From positions 766,501-830,500 of the forward strand of contig JAIGNY010004337.1 of the NCBI GenBank assembly GCA_020152595.1: a DNA stretch of 64,000 bases, given 5' to 3'. Position 1 is the first letter of the stretch. Every line of letters starts with the position of its first letter. The notes under the pieces are model-generated. The model was not told the origin of the DNA. It saw only the letters and a list, made by a program, of their open reading frames with translations, and did no database searches. Positions 1 to 11,365 of this stretch are shown here, piece after piece. The stretch is from Chiridota heheva. Lineage: Eukaryota > Echinodermata > Holothuroidea > Apodida > Chiridotidae. Made by a program: the position numbers and the translations under genes.

Positions 1-212
1 ACAGACTGGAATTTATAGACTGCAGAAGTTAAGACAGCTATTCCAGAACGTAATCGCTACTCATCCAAAAAAAGTGTTGAGGTGGGCGGGTCTTTTGAAT
101 GAGAGGATATGACGTCAAACACCTCATTAACTTGAGTTTAGGGATAGACTGTTATTCTCATTTCGGTTTAATTAATCATTGGATGAATTTAAAGAGGAGC
201 GGTTTTTGCATC

Positions 213-593
213 ATGCTGAAAAGTTTCTCTTTAAGCCTACCCACACCCGACACCTGAGTTAATCCTGAAAACTCAGGTATGACAATTACCAAACCGACTT
301 CCTGTACAGTGTATTGTTTCCACTCCAAACAATGATTGTTTATCTGCTATTCCCCATGCACACCACAGCCAAGTAGCCCAAGGCTATTTGTGTGTATAAG
401 ATTACACAAAGCCAGTGCTGATTAATCAAGGCACTTTTGTGATTGAAATCACTTATCTGTGTTAAGTGTCTTAGTGGGAGAAGTTTGTTTTCAAACTGGT
501 GATAATAATAGCTGTGTATTATATGCCTGAGGTAATATGTGCATTAACTGTGAATGATTGATAGACTGTTTCTTCTAAGATATTGCTTCATGA
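213..593 (+). mobile_element. Family A element, copy 1 (~390 bp)
   Basis: First of four copies of one interspersed element (others at 31944, 38800 and 40371), all on the same strand. It starts near AAAAGTTTCTCTTTAAGCC and ends at GATATTGCTTCATGA. Near its start is a hairpin formed by ACCTGAGTT and AACTCAGGT, and inside is the short palindrome AAACAATGATTGTTT. No coding capacity, no A or B box, and no clear terminal inverted repeats are seen. It is probably a non-autonomous transposon. The class is unknown. Confidence 0.8.
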
Positions 594-599
594 TCATGG

Positions 600-1235
600 T
601 TCAAAAACCAGAATTGGCTGTCAAAGGACAGTTCCTGCAAAGTGGTAGTTCCAGACTGCCAGACCAGTGATTTGGAGGTAGATGTATACCTGCTAAATAA
701 TGAATCTTGTTAAACTTCTTTTACACTTCAAGAGGGAATCTCATCTCAGTAAAACTTGTAATATTACGATGTTCATATCTTCCACCTCATATCTGATTGT
801 GGATCATATCTAATTAAGTATACTGTGCACATTGTGCTTGTATGTACAGTGCACTAGTCACTTCCGCGGCAGTTATTAATTGGTTGTTGGTATTTGTGTA
901 TGCATGACAAATCAAAACGTTGAATTTGATTGTATATAACTCTATGCTAACAAAATATCTGCCCTTTAACTGAATATCGGACATCGGTTTTGTTTTTGTT
1001 TTGTATGTGACCATCCCTTACGGGAAGTCGGCAGGACTCCTATACTGAGCATAGATGCCAAGTATAGCAGATGCCAGTCTCGTGTGACCAGAACAAAGTG
1101 GATGGACACAGGGTTTCATCCTACTCTTTTTGAATAGTGTTCAGAGAACCAGGTTTTTCTTATTGAATGCCCAGAAAATGCTTTGAAAAAGAGTGTTTTA
1201 CAATTACATGTAATTCAGAGGGATCTGGCAACAAC
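600..1235. other. No recognised feature
   Basis: AT-rich sequence with stop codons in all frames. I see no exon with splice sites and no repeat matching another part of the window. Confidence 0.5.
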
Positions 1236-1239
1236 ATGT

Positions 1240-1976
1240 TTATCTCATAGAGGACATGAGAAGATGTATGACTCTTACAGAGATATGTATGACCCTCATT
1301 ACAGACAAATGCATGACCCCTCATTATAGAGAAATGTATGACCCTCATTTACAGACAAATGATTAATTTGAAGTTCATTACAGACAAATGTATGACCCTC
1401 ATTACAGAGAAATGTAAAACTCCTCATTACAGAGAAATGTATAACTCCTCATTACAGAGAAATGTATAACTTCTCATTATGGAGGAATGTTTGACCACTC
1501 ATTACAGACAAATGCATGACCCCTCATTATAGAGAAATGTATGACCCCTCATTACAGACAAATGTATGACCCCTCATTACAGACAAATGTATGACCCTCA
1601 TTACAGAGAAATGTAAAACTCCTCATTACAGAGAAATGTATAACTCCTCATTACAGAGAAATGTATAACTTCTCATTATGGAGGAATGTTTGACCACTCA
1701 TTACAGAGAAATGTATGACCCTCATTACAGAGAAATGTATGACCCTCATTACAGAGAAATGTATGACCCCTCATTACAGAGAAAAGTATGACTCATTACA
1801 GAGAAATGTATGACTCATCATTACAGAGAAATGTATGACCCTCATTACAGAGAATTGTATGAACCCTTATACAGAGAAATGTATGACCCCTCATTACAGA
1901 GAAATGTATGACCCCTCATTACAGAGAAATGTATGAACCCTCATTACAGAGAAATGTATGACCCCTCATTATAGAG
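1240..1976. repeat. 25-bp minisatellite with ~200-bp higher-order duplication
   Basis: About 29 imperfect copies of a 25-bp unit, typically ATTACAGAGAAATGTATGAC plus CCCTC. Units vary at ACAGA(G/C)A and TGTA(T/A)(G/A)AC. A run of variant units (GTAAAACTCC, GTATAACTCC, GTATAACTTC, then TATGGAGGAATGTTTGACC) occurs twice about 200 bp apart (near 1414 and 1613), so a block of about eight units was duplicated as a whole. Confidence 0.95.
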
Positions 1977-1989
1977 ATACAAAATGGAA

Positions 1990-3630
1990 GAGCAAGTGAC
2001 ATAAAATGCATGTCTGCTAGAATTATATTTTGTATTGGTAATCGACCAAAGTCTGTTTTATGAGCTTCACTCTGGCAGCTGTTTACATAATTCTGGTTGG
2101 ACTGGTCTTTGCTTAGTTTTCCGTTCTCTCATCCTTCACCCACCTGAATTTTCAATCTTGAATTGTGGAATGGTATGCCCTGGTGGATCTTTTGTTTTGT
2201 TTTTGTGTATGATGTCATGAATATTGATGAGAAGGTGGCACTGTTGTTGTACAAATGTTAAAATTTCCATAACAGTTATTGTAGATCTAGATGTGAGTCA
2301 AACTTGGTGTGTTGGTTACAGCTTTCAGTTGAAGTGTTTTGGGGTCATGCAAAGTTGATCTTTGTAATACTGAAACATGCCAAGCGAGAGCACGGGATCT
2401 GGTCCCTGGTCCGAGGTGTTGAGCAATCAGGAAAGCAGAAAAGTAAAGAAATAACTAGGCGAAACAACTGGGTAAAATCAAACAGGCCTTTAAATGCGAA
2501 TTTGCTATTTATAAATAGCTAGTTAAATGTTTTTCTGGTTGTTGCAAGCTGTCTTGTGATAAATATGTACAGTATAATGTATGGGTGACCCTAAAATTTC
2601 ATACATATACAGTAATGTGTGTATCCATATGGTCTCAATGTGGAACAACCCTTTACAATTCTTGTCACCATGGCGATAAAAACTTAAATCTTTGCGACCA
2701 AAAATTTAAAAAAAAGATGATTTTATTCGCCAGAGATACAGTATAACACTTTATGTCTCACCTGGCGACTAAAATAAAAGTTTCTTTGAATAAGAAATGT
2801 AGCCTACTGCAAATATTTCAGATAGCATGGAATACCTTCATTCTTTACTGCCTCCAAATCACTGGCATCCTAATCCCAAATGTTTACACCGTAACTTTGT
2901 CCCCACAAGCCCCCATGGTGCCTATACAATATGTATGATATCATATTACTGTCGATCGGTCTTTACTTTCGATAATTGTTTTGTGCATCTTTGAAATTAA
3001 AAAGAGATGTCATTCAAGTATGAAGTTAAATTATTCATGCAGGAAATCGTCCAGGGAAGAAGGGTTTTTAGCTCCACCCATTACACAGAGGTGGAGCTTA
3101 TCAAATCATATGTGAGTCCCATATGTGCCTGATGTACAAAGTTTTATACTAAAATGCATCTCCTAGATTTAAACAGTTTTGCTCTTGAGATTCTGGCTCA
3201 AGAGAGATTTTGTAATGCTTCATAAAGCTTGTATTTTAAATAAGAGATATTCCATGTATTTTTTAATGAAAACTCCGAAAGGTACAATTTTTGTCTTCAA
3301 AAGTGTCAGATTTCAATGTGTAATGCTGCTAAAAATAGCTCTTTTAGCTGTAGACAGTATAAATCCTATTTGCATTTCATACCGGTACCGCCAGGCTGTG
3401 ATATTGGTATAGAGGTGCATCTCTTCTGCCTCCATGGTTACATGTACGGATGTGTTTGTGTCTTGTTGTTCATCACATTGCAGTATTATCCAATCAGAAT
3501 TTGGACATTCTGTTATGAATGTGCAAATTCTCAGAATTATCTTTAGGCCACGCTGTATCATATCAGATTGGAGTACGAGTTCTTGATAGGTCATGACATA
3601 ACCTAGAAGATAACATGTGTTGCATATCAA
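1990..3630. other. Mostly unassigned intronic or intergenic DNA with one hairpin repeat end
   Basis: No exon or RNA gene is recognised. At 3070-3102 a short hairpin, AGCTCCACC and GGTGGAGCT, lies in a TTTTAGCTC context. A related hairpin occurs at 25847-25880 (CAACCCACACT and AGTGTGGGTTG, again after TTTTAGCTC), so both are likely ends of one dispersed inverted-repeat family. Confidence 0.45.
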
Positions 3631-3631
3631 G

Positions 3632-4500
3632 TTAATGTTTATGTTTATGTTTATATATTTATATAGTGCTCAATATCTATACAATGCCCATTCAGCGGCG
3701 CTGTAAATAAAATAAATAAAACTGTTCATAAAGTTAATAAAGTTCATAGGTTAAAGATAAACACAAACAATTATAGAAAAGCCTGGGTGAACAAAAACGT
3801 TTTTAGTTCCCGTTTGAAATTGTCGTAGTTATTGATGCAACGAAGAGAAGATGGCAAACTATTCCATGTGACAGGGGCAGCTACAGCAAACGACCTGTCT
3901 TTAAATGTTCTGCGTTTTGTGAGAGGAATGTCGAGGAGAATGCCCATGGTGTTAGAAGAAGTGCGTAAACCTGTTCGACCTGTACGTATAATGATGAGTT
4001 CTTTAAGATATGAAGGAGCCAGATCATGAAGACATTTGTAGACGTATGTTGCAATTCTATATGTTATTCAGGATTTTATTGGTAACCAGTGAAGGGAGCG
4101 AAGAGGGTCAGTAGCACTATCAAACTTTCCTCTACCTAGAACCAGCTTGGCAGTCATGTTCTGGACCCGTTGCAACTGTTTTATGTCACAATCAGGAAGA
4201 TCATAGTACAAGGTGTTTGAATAGTCGAGGTGAGGTAAAACCAGAGATGAGGCAAGTGTTTGGCAAATATAAATTGTCAAGTACTTCCTTATGCTCCTGA
4301 TTCTACTGAGATTGAAGAGTGCAGTTTTACATTTAGCCTTAATCTGTTGGCGAAATGACAGTGATTCATCCCAGTAAACTCCAAGATATTTGATTGAGGT
4401 AGATTTTAGACACCAAATATTTCCACGGTACCTGGGATCAGATGGAACACAGGTAGCTTGTGCTCATAAGGAAGGCCCAAACTAGCTCTCTTTAATATAA
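3632..4500 (-). mobile_element. LINE fragment, C-terminal reverse transcriptase region and 3' tail (CR1/L2-like)
   Basis: On the minus strand the sequence encodes, with a few stops and frameshifts, the thumb and C-terminal region of a non-LTR retrotransposon RT. Recognisable stretches are YLGVYWDESLSFRQQI, then LDYSNTLYYDLPDCDIKQLQ, then RVQNMTAKLVLG and LHWLPIK, then SFAVAAPVTWNSLPSSLR with FKRELKTFLF before the stop. This order is typical of CR1/L2-type elements. The 3' part ends with GAGCACTATATAAAT and an ATAAAC-type short repeat at 3632-3660, the normal tail of such elements. It is 5'-truncated near 4500 and inactive. Confidence 0.88.
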
Positions 4501-4989
4501 CCCGTTAAATGCACACTCAAAAAAATTCTGACTATATCCATTCATTATCGAATCACAGTACACATCCCCCAAGCACTAACCGGCCCACGTGCATATCTTT
4601 TCAGCCACGCTGTAACTCCTAATAAGGTCATGGGGATATCGTACTAACTTTTTTTACATTTCACATGGAAGAATCATTGAGTTGGCCATGCAATATATGA
4701 GGGGAATCCCACGTTAAATCCGAACTGCGTATGTCTTAGACACCCCTGAATATCTCAAGCAAGAGGTACAGACTTGCTTTGTGTGTGAACATGTGCAGTA
4801 TATTTTATGGTGGTTTTGCCTACTTAACTGCTTAACTTTGTTGACAGTGCTTTGATTATTATCAGGATTATTGAAAATAAAGTTTTGTTTTAAATTATTT
4901 TGCAGGATGCTTACGGTATGTTCCTTACATATTTTCTTCAATGAAAAACTAGGTGTGTTAGTACAAATTAAAAGTACAAATTAAGAGTG

Positions 4990-5700
4990 TATCATCTAAA
5001 CCCAGTCGAATCAAAATTGGTGTGCCACATGGCTCGATCTTAGGGCCCCGTGGCTCGATCTTAGGGCCCCGTGGCTCGATCTTAGGGCCCCGTGGCTCGA
5101 TCTTAGGGCCACGTGGCCAGATCTTAGGGCCACGTGGCCAGATCTAAGGGCCACGTGGCCAGATCTTAGAGTCACGTGGCTTGATCTTAAGGCCATAGCT
5201 ATTCACTATATTTATAAATGACCTTCCCAAGTGCAATAAAATGTTGTCGAATTGATATGTATGCTGATGATACAACATTATTGTAAGTGCATGGTAGAAA
5301 CATCAAAGAAATTGAGAATAAATTGACTACTGATACGATGGAAATAACAAAATGGAAATATAAACTAGCACTTCGTGTTACCAAAACCAGATGCATGTCA
5401 AGTTATCAGAGATGAAGGTTTTTAAATAGAGAGATTGATTTACAAATTGAAATTAATAACACGAAAGTAGAATGTGTAGACAAGTGTCAGTTGTATAGGT
5501 GTGATGATAGACAAAAATGTACTGTTTCATGAGCATGTTTCTTCTGTATGAAAAACTTGCCTGAGAAGAGTAGGTTTGCTTAAGAAGAAGCACCCACCAC
5601 TTAACCATGCTTTACAATGCCTTTCTATTGCCACATATACATTTGTGGAGACTGCAACTAGAATATTAGCACTCTTGGAAACTCTTGTTTACAAAAAGTA
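4990..5700 (+). mobile_element. Degenerate LINE reverse transcriptase fragment (catalytic core)
   Basis: The plus strand reads IKIGVPHGSILGP, then after a minisatellite LFTIFINDLPKC, then (after a frameshift) MYADDTTLL. These are consecutive conserved blocks of a non-LTR RT: GVPxGSILGPLLFxxxINDLP and the catalytic YADD. Stops and frameshifts follow, so it is dead. It lies head-on to the minus-strand LINE piece that ends near 4500. The 21-bp array at 5025-5196 sits exactly within the GSILGP codons. Confidence 0.85.
5025..5196 (+). repeat. 21-bp minisatellite grown from an RT coding motif
   Basis: About eight copies of a 21-bp unit, CGTGGCTCGATCTTAGGGCC plus C. In the RT frame each unit encodes Arg-Gly-Ser-Ile-Leu-Gly-Pro, so the RT motif HGSILGP has been repeated in frame. 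Later units carry GGCCAG in place of GGCTCG (Ser to Gln), and one has a TAA stop. See findings. Confidence 0.92.
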
Positions 5701-5703
5701 TTT

Positions 5704-6215
5704 TCCCCACCGTAATTTGTGGTGGATTTGACCTTCGCCCTGGCAGAAGGTCAGTAATGGACTGAGACATGATGGCATCACCCATTGGATCACACATAAA
5801 TTTAAACAAAAAGGCTGATAACTTGTTAGAAGCTTAAATTTTCAGACATCACTGTGAAATGATTTATTACTAACTGTTGCAATTTTTTTGTGCTGGAAGT
5901 TTGAAAGAATATTTTTTGTTTTTGTTTTTGTTGAATGTGCTAAGGAGGGTACTTAACACTTTTGAACATGAATGTGTAAATGTTTAAAATTTTGTTATAG
6001 TTACAAAATGTCTTAAACTTTGTTATAGATACAAAATGTCTTTTCTCACCTTGTATATTGTGGTGGAATTGACCTTTGCCCTAGTGGAAGGCCAGTAATC
6101 GATTAAGACATGATGACACCAACCATTGGAACACAAATTATAATTTATACAAAAAGGCTTGTAATTCCTTGTTTGAAGCATAATTTTGCAGATATTGCTA
6201 TGAAGTGAAAATCAG
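5704..6215. repeat. Diverged direct duplication, ~340-bp spacing
   Basis: Segments 5704-5880 and 6043-6215 are similar. Both read GTGGTGGA(A)TTGACCTT(C/T)GCCCT, then CAGTAAT, GACATGATG and CAAAAAGGCT, with many small differences. Neither is coding. This is an old tandem or dispersed duplication. Confidence 0.7.
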
Positions 6216-6404
6216 AAAACCCATTAATGTTTATTGATTTCAAAAATTATTGGCCCTTAAAAAAAAGCCAATCTTTAGCATTTCACATTGTGATGTGAAA
6301 TAATGCCTTACTGTTAGACTGCTGGATTTGTCCCACCCCACCCCCGAATTCATTCCTGGCAGCACCCCTGCTTATATAACATGCTGCATGTGGGACAGGA
6401 TGTT

Positions 6405-6682
6405 GTCTACCAACTGCAGTGTAGCAGTTATCATACATGTCTACAGACCACGACGCCCTGGGTTCAAGCCTGGGTTGGGTAGACACACCAGTGCACCACA
6501 ACTGGTTATCAAAGGCCGTGGACATTGACTTGGTTGTCGATGTTATGTCTGTCCGTACGTCGTACCTGTGTTCTCATCCGGGTTGTATTAAGCGTTTAGT
6601 GATAGCATTGCTACTATCATAACTGATACGCAGGCGACGACCCAGTCATTGTAATTGTGTGTTAACTTGTCGTCGTTGTCGA
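6405..6682 (+). mobile_element. tRNA-derived SINE, family D, copy 1
   Basis: The head has pol III promoter-like boxes: an A-box region GTGTAGCAGTTATCATAC and a B box GGTTCAAGCCT, about 30 bp apart as in a tRNA gene. The body follows with GTGCACCACAACTGGTTATC, GATGTTATGTCTGTCCGTAC, GCGTTTAGTGATAGCATTGC and TTGTCGTCGTTGTCG. Two reverse-strand copies are at 7928 and 63006. The A-box region resembles tRNA-Val or tRNA-Asp, but I do not assign the parent. The copies are diverged and not functional tRNAs. Confidence 0.85.
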
Positions 6683-6689
6683 CAGGATG

Positions 6690-7150
6690 GGATGTGATGG
6701 AATGTCATCTGGATTTCAGGTAGAATGGTATGTGGGACAGGGAGGGGTGGCACATGGGACAGGGAGGGATGGCGTGTGGGACAGAGTGTCATAGTATGTG
6801 GGACAAGGTGGCTTGGTATGTGGGATTGCATGTGGTAGAATATCATCTGGGTTTCAGTGTGATGGCATGTGGGATAGGCAGATGGAATGGCATGTGGGAC
6901 AGGGTGGGATGACACAGGGAGGAATGGCATGTGGGGCAGAGTGGCATGGTGTGTGGGACAGGGTGGCAAAGCATATGGTGAGATTTCATCTTGATTGCTG
7001 GTGTGATGATATATGGATCATGTGGTGAAATGGTATCTGGATTTCATGTATGTATGGGAGGGATGTTACAGGATGGGGTGGCATGTGAAACAAGAGGGTA
7101 CACTGGAATGGCATGTAGGACAGGGGGTGGAAGGTGTGTTATTAGCGGTG
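6690..7150. repeat. Degenerate G-rich minisatellite
   Basis: Irregular repeats built on GGCATGTGGGACAGGGTGG and GATTTCATCTGGATTTCAGG motifs, with a period of roughly 20-30 bp and much variation. It lies directly 3' of a family D SINE. The open frames here on both strands come from repeat composition. Confidence 0.75.
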
Positions 7151-7204
7151 GGGAATTTGTATTGTCTGGTTGATACAATTATGTATTGTACTTTAGGGTT
7201 CTAG

Positions 7205-7925
7205 GCCACTATGTGTATTTGAAAGAAAAAAGGGGGGGGGGGTATTCATGGAAATAAGAATTTTACAGTCCGCACTACATTATATCATTTGATAATTAGT
7301 TACTGTAGCTACCATAAACTTACAACAAAAATAACTTTAAAAAGTACTGTGCTACCATAGATAGTATTATTTTCATACTTCATACTCAAATTTTTTTACA
7401 TTTGTTTCATAGCATTATTTTCATACTTCATACTCAACATTTTTTACATTTGTTTCTTTTTTTGATATCATGATACCCCCCCAAAAAAAAAAAATAATAA
7501 TATGTAAATACTGAGCACTATGGTATCTTAGCTGTATATCTTTTTGTGCTAAATTGATAATCAGCTGGTTATTCAATATGCCATAGTATAGTAATTCAGG
7601 AAGCCCTTTGTCAAGAGTGGGAGGCTTTGTCAAGAGTGGGAGGCTTTGCTGAGAGTGGGAAGGAAAATTGTTTTTAGGTGCGTTTCAAAGAAGTCATTTC
7701 TCTGAAACAAGTAGTTTCTGTACCTAGAAATGACTTAATATGACATGTGTGGGTTTTAATCTCCCATTTGGACATAATTGGAAAAGTGCACTTTTAAACC
7801 CTTTAGGTGTCAGGCCAGTCTTCCTTTAGAAACTTATATTTGAGGAACTTTTGTATTACTTCCATTTACAATATCCTTACATTGATTGATGCATTGATTG
7901 ACAGCTAAGACTTATATTGGTGTGT
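7205..7925. other. Unassigned DNA with small local duplications
   Basis: It holds a G10 run near 7221, a roughly 45-bp direct duplication (TATTTTCATACTTCATACTC at about 7368 and 7415), and three copies of a 20-bp motif, TTTGTCAAGAGTGGGAGGC, at 7605-7660. No gene is seen. Confidence 0.6.
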
Positions 7926-7927
7926 GT

Positions 7928-8192
7928 GACGACGAGGAGTGAACACACAATTACAACGACGGGGTCGTCGCCTGCATATTCGGTTATGATAGTAACAATG
8001 CTATCACGAAACGCTTAATACGACCCGGACGTGAACGCAGGTATGACGTACGGACAGACATAACATCGACAACCAAGTTAATGTCCATGGCCTTTGATAA
8101 CCAGTTGTGGTGCACTGGCATGTCTACCCAACCCAGGCTTGAACCCAGGGCCTTGTGGTCTGTAGACAGGTATGATAACTGCTACACCACAT
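7928..8192 (-). mobile_element. tRNA-derived SINE, family D, copy 2
   Basis: Reverse-strand copy of the SINE at 6405. The plus strand reads GGGGTCGTCGCC, then GCTATCACGAAACGCTTAAT, then AGGCTTGAACCC (B box complement), and ends at GCTACACCAC (A box complement). The body is close to copies 1 and 3. Confidence 0.87.
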
Positions 8193-8194
8193 TT

Positions 8195-8865
8195 AGTAGA
8201 CAATTGGTGTGTGTAATATTCTATTCTATTCTAATAATGCGAATTACCTCATTAAATATATCCAAGATCATGATGTCAAAACAAATCATCCTCGTGCTTT
8301 TGTGCTTTGTTTTATAGACTTCCGAAACAAGTGCTGTATGCTACAATGTTACAGCTTATGGGAAACGTTTTCAAAAGTGGTACTGTACCTCACTAAAGAT
8401 TACTGCAAAATTTCACCAAATGAATATGGAAATTAAGAAAGTGTATTATAAGATACATACTGACACTGACTTTTTCACAAACATTTATAGGCTCAACCAA
8501 CTTGAAATTTGATAGAAAAAAACCCGACCGATTGCGAGTCACCTGCGACCGATTGCGAGACTCCTTGGTGCGGTGATGAAACGCTAATAATTTGCATAAA
8601 TGTGTGTATATTATTATCACTAGCATGATTGTATGGAGTGTCAAGATAGGCCTATTTTTTCCGTCAATTTTGGGGTTAAGCCGGTAATTTTTTGTGAAAA
8701 ATCAAGTGTTAGTATTTTTGTTTTTTGAGTACATTTAGTGAAATTTTGCAGTAATTTTCAGTAAGATACCATTTTTGAAAACGGTTCTCAAACTTCTAAC
8801 GTTGTAGCATGCCCTTTAAATAGTCCATAAATGTTTTGGAAGTCTGTATAGGACTCTTTTTTAAC
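8195..8865. other. No recognised gene
   Basis: AT-rich. A short frame near 8270-8330 reads FVLCFIDFRN, which loosely resembles RT motif A, but no other RT block follows. Nothing else is supported. Confidence 0.4.
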
Positions 8866-8869
8866 GGAT

Positions 8870-10169
8870 TAGTTCCAGGGTCCAGAAAGTCCATCTTATT
8901 TGAAAGAGGGCTTCAAAAGAAACAAAGTGGTGAAGAAATTGTTCAAAACAGCTTATTCTGTTAAGGAAATAATTCAGCTTGAAATTTGTTATCATTTGTG
9001 TAACGTCACAGCCTCAGATTTCTCAAAGTCTTTATGTATTCTATCATATTTACCTCCACCAATTACCTCTGCCACTAACAAGGTTGGATGGAGGTTATAT
9101 TTTCGCCTCCGATTGTCTGTTTGTCATCAAGATGTCTCAAGAACTGATGACTGGATTTGGATCAAATTTGGTGTGTGGTTTTGTTACTGCTTAAGGATGA
9201 AGTGATTAAAATTTGAGATATTGGAACAGGGGAAGGGTGCAGACATTTTAATGTCAGTTTGTCTGTTATTAAAATATCTTAAGAACTGATGATTGAATTT
9301 GGATTAAATTAGATGTGTGGTTTTATTATTGCTTAAGGAACAAGTGATTTAAATCTGGGAAGTATTAATACAAGGGAAGGGCAAAAATTGAGGGGTGGGG
9401 ATGTTTAGGGTAAGGTCTGTCAAGACAAACTTGAAACTTCACAATGGAATGTGATGAACAATGAATTCACGACATGAAAAGAATCCAACAATCAATTTCT
9501 AGACTCCTTGAAAAGTGGCCTCTACTATCAATGTAATAAGAACAATTGGTGTCTGCCATGAATGGAAAATGATGGAATGTGAATATTAATTGAATGGACC
9601 TCAAACAATGAATGCTTAGCCTGAATGAAACTGAAAACAATGATATGGCCTTGGAAGAAATCAGTCAAAAGATAATCTTTAAGTATTCAGAATGCAAATG
9701 ATCATCACAGATCAAAACTTGGGGATGAATCTTGGTGGGCCTAGGATTTCCGAGGTAGATTATAGTGGGTATGGGGGTCGAATGAACTCTTAAACTATTC
9801 TAGCATGTTGGAATTGCAATGGGGTGAAGGTATGTGCTCTACAGACTACTGATATTTTAAGTTTGTCCTGTGATTTTGTGGCTTAAAAACCATTAGATAT
9901 TGGATAGAAAAACTGAATCTTAAGACTAATTAAGGACAATTATAGTTTACCACCTGAAGAAGGCCAGAGAAAAAATATTTCAAATAGTAAAAAGTTTAAA
10001 TAAATTTTCTAAAAATATACTAACAATTGCTACATGTAAGAATGTGTTTTCGACAACAGATTTACTACACCAGTTGTCTCTTTAACGGAATAAGATTTTT
10101 GAATGTTTTCTTTACCACCATGTGGTTTCTTTTAAGATAAACTTGCTTGACCATGGAGCTGATCCTTTC
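8870..10169 (+). mobile_element. Family B long-inverted-repeat MITE, copy 1, interrupted by family K
   Basis: The left end reads GGATTAGTTCCAGGG, then CAAAAGAAACAAAGTGGTGA and CAGCCTCAGATTTCTCAAAG. The right end reads ACGGAATAAGATTTTTGAAT, then AAGATAAACTTGCTTGACC and GATCCTTTC. The ends are inverted relatives of each other, as in the other family B copies. The centre (CCTGTGATTTTGTGGCTTAA, then TTTACCACCTGAAGAA) resumes near 9862 after an inserted element at 9051-9861. Confidence 0.82.
9051..9861 (+). mobile_element. Family K element nested in family B
   Basis: It begins ACCTCCACCAATTACCTC, with GGAGGTTATATTTTCGCC and TTTGTCATCAAGATGTC, and ends near GGGGTGAAGGTATGTGCTCT. Internal blocks (TACTGCTTAAGGA, AACAATTGGTGTCTGCCATG, GGAAAATGATGGAATGTG) recur at 52978-53345. 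It breaks the family B sequence between TCTATCATATT and TTGTCCTGTGATTTT, so it inserted after family B. No clean target duplication is visible. Confidence 0.75.
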
Positions 10170-10920
10170 ATATATTTAATATCATCAATTCATTATATGA
10201 ATCGAGTGTCGAGAAAGTCCTTTCAGTGATATTACTTTTAATTTATTTTTAGGGGAAAATATATATTATGCAAATTATGTATGTATAATTTGTTATATTG
10301 TTTGGAATAAGTTTTTCATTCAAATATATGCACAATATGCAAAGTCATCAAATAACCACCTTTTGCTTTTGTTAGTTGTTGATCTGTTTCAGTATGTTTG
10401 ATCTGTTAAGAAAAATTCCTTTTCATTGATATCACTCTTAATTTATTTCATTAAATGGGGAAAAAGAGATTATGCAAACTGTATAATATCACATTTTGAT
10501 GTTTGAGGGAGACAGTAAAATTTGACATTATCATATATGGCACATACTTGGCACAATTTGATCATTGCCTGAAACTCCCAGCTGAATCCAGAACGGGGCA
10601 CTTTGAAAACAGGTTTTAGGGCACATGAAATGTAAATCAACAGCAAACAGTGTCCCTGGATGTTTTTATATTGAGGTACTGTAAACATGATGCATGAAAA
10701 GATATGGTAAAATAGTTCTGAAATTGTTTAAAAAAATTTTTTAAACAAAATGTAAAGTACTTAGTGAAAAGTGGCAGGATGGAAGCAATGAGGGGCCGGG
10801 TGAAGCACCCCTCTGAGAAAGTAAAATTAGGGGCCTGTCGATGTCATAGTGCCATTTCTCACCAACCAATCTGAAAGCCTGTAAAGGTTCCAAAATGTGA
10901 GCCAGTTTCAAAATTAAGAC
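10170..10920. other. No recognised gene
   Basis: AT-rich sequence. GTTTGATCTGTT-type and TTTCATTGATATCACTC motifs at 10205-10260 and 10390-10450 suggest an old short duplication (TTTCAGTGATATTACTTTTA versus TTTCATTGATATCACTCTTA). Confidence 0.45.
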
Positions 10921-10923
10921 CTG

Positions 10924-11222
10924 ACAGCTTCTATTTTAAAAATGGATTTCTATTGTCAAAATGGACTGGAGTAAAGCCTTCACATTACCATTATATTCCC
11001 TTTTTGGTACTTAATACACTCTGTAACAGAATAGCAAACAAAAATTGCATCAGCTATTCTGGTACAAAATTGATTAAGTACCAAATGAGGAGTATAATGG
11101 TAATGTGAAGGCTTTATTTCAGACCATTTCGACAATAGAAATCCATTTAAAAAAAAGAAATCCATTTTGAAAATAGAAATCTATTTTGAAAATAGAAATC
11201 CATTTTGAAAATAGAAGCTGTT
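10924..11222. mobile_element. Family F palindromic MITE, copy 1
   Basis: Long terminal inverted repeats of roughly 100 bp. The left arm reads ACAGCTTCTATTTT, then ATTTCTATTGTCAAAATGGA and TTCACATTACCATTATA. The right arm mirrors it with TATAATGGTAATGTGAAGGC and ends GAAAATAGAAGCTGT. The right arm has a local triplication of AGAAATCCATTTTGAAAAT. A second copy is at 30553. It lies just upstream of an exon of the PRKCSH-like gene. Confidence 0.9.
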
Positions 11223-11365
11223 ACCTCATACAAATTGCAATTTTGAACTTTGGTGAACTTCGGGATGAGCTTAAAAAGTGGGCTTCAAATTTCTAAAAGG
11301 TAAAGACCAACCTATATATTAAATTAAACTACTGTACGTAATTATTCTTTATTCCAATTTGACAG

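Noticed and set aside
6405..6480. Functional tRNA gene
   Set aside because: A and B boxes are present, but the acceptor and anticodon stems do not pair and the same head recurs on SINE bodies at 7928 and 63006.
8270..8330. RT motif A-like FVLCFIDFRN
   Set aside because: Only about ten residues match, with no neighbouring RT blocks.
11359..11365. TTG start codon for the 11.4-kb reading frame
   Set aside because: The preceding bases form a splice acceptor ending in CAG, and the frame continues an upstream exon. It is an internal exon.
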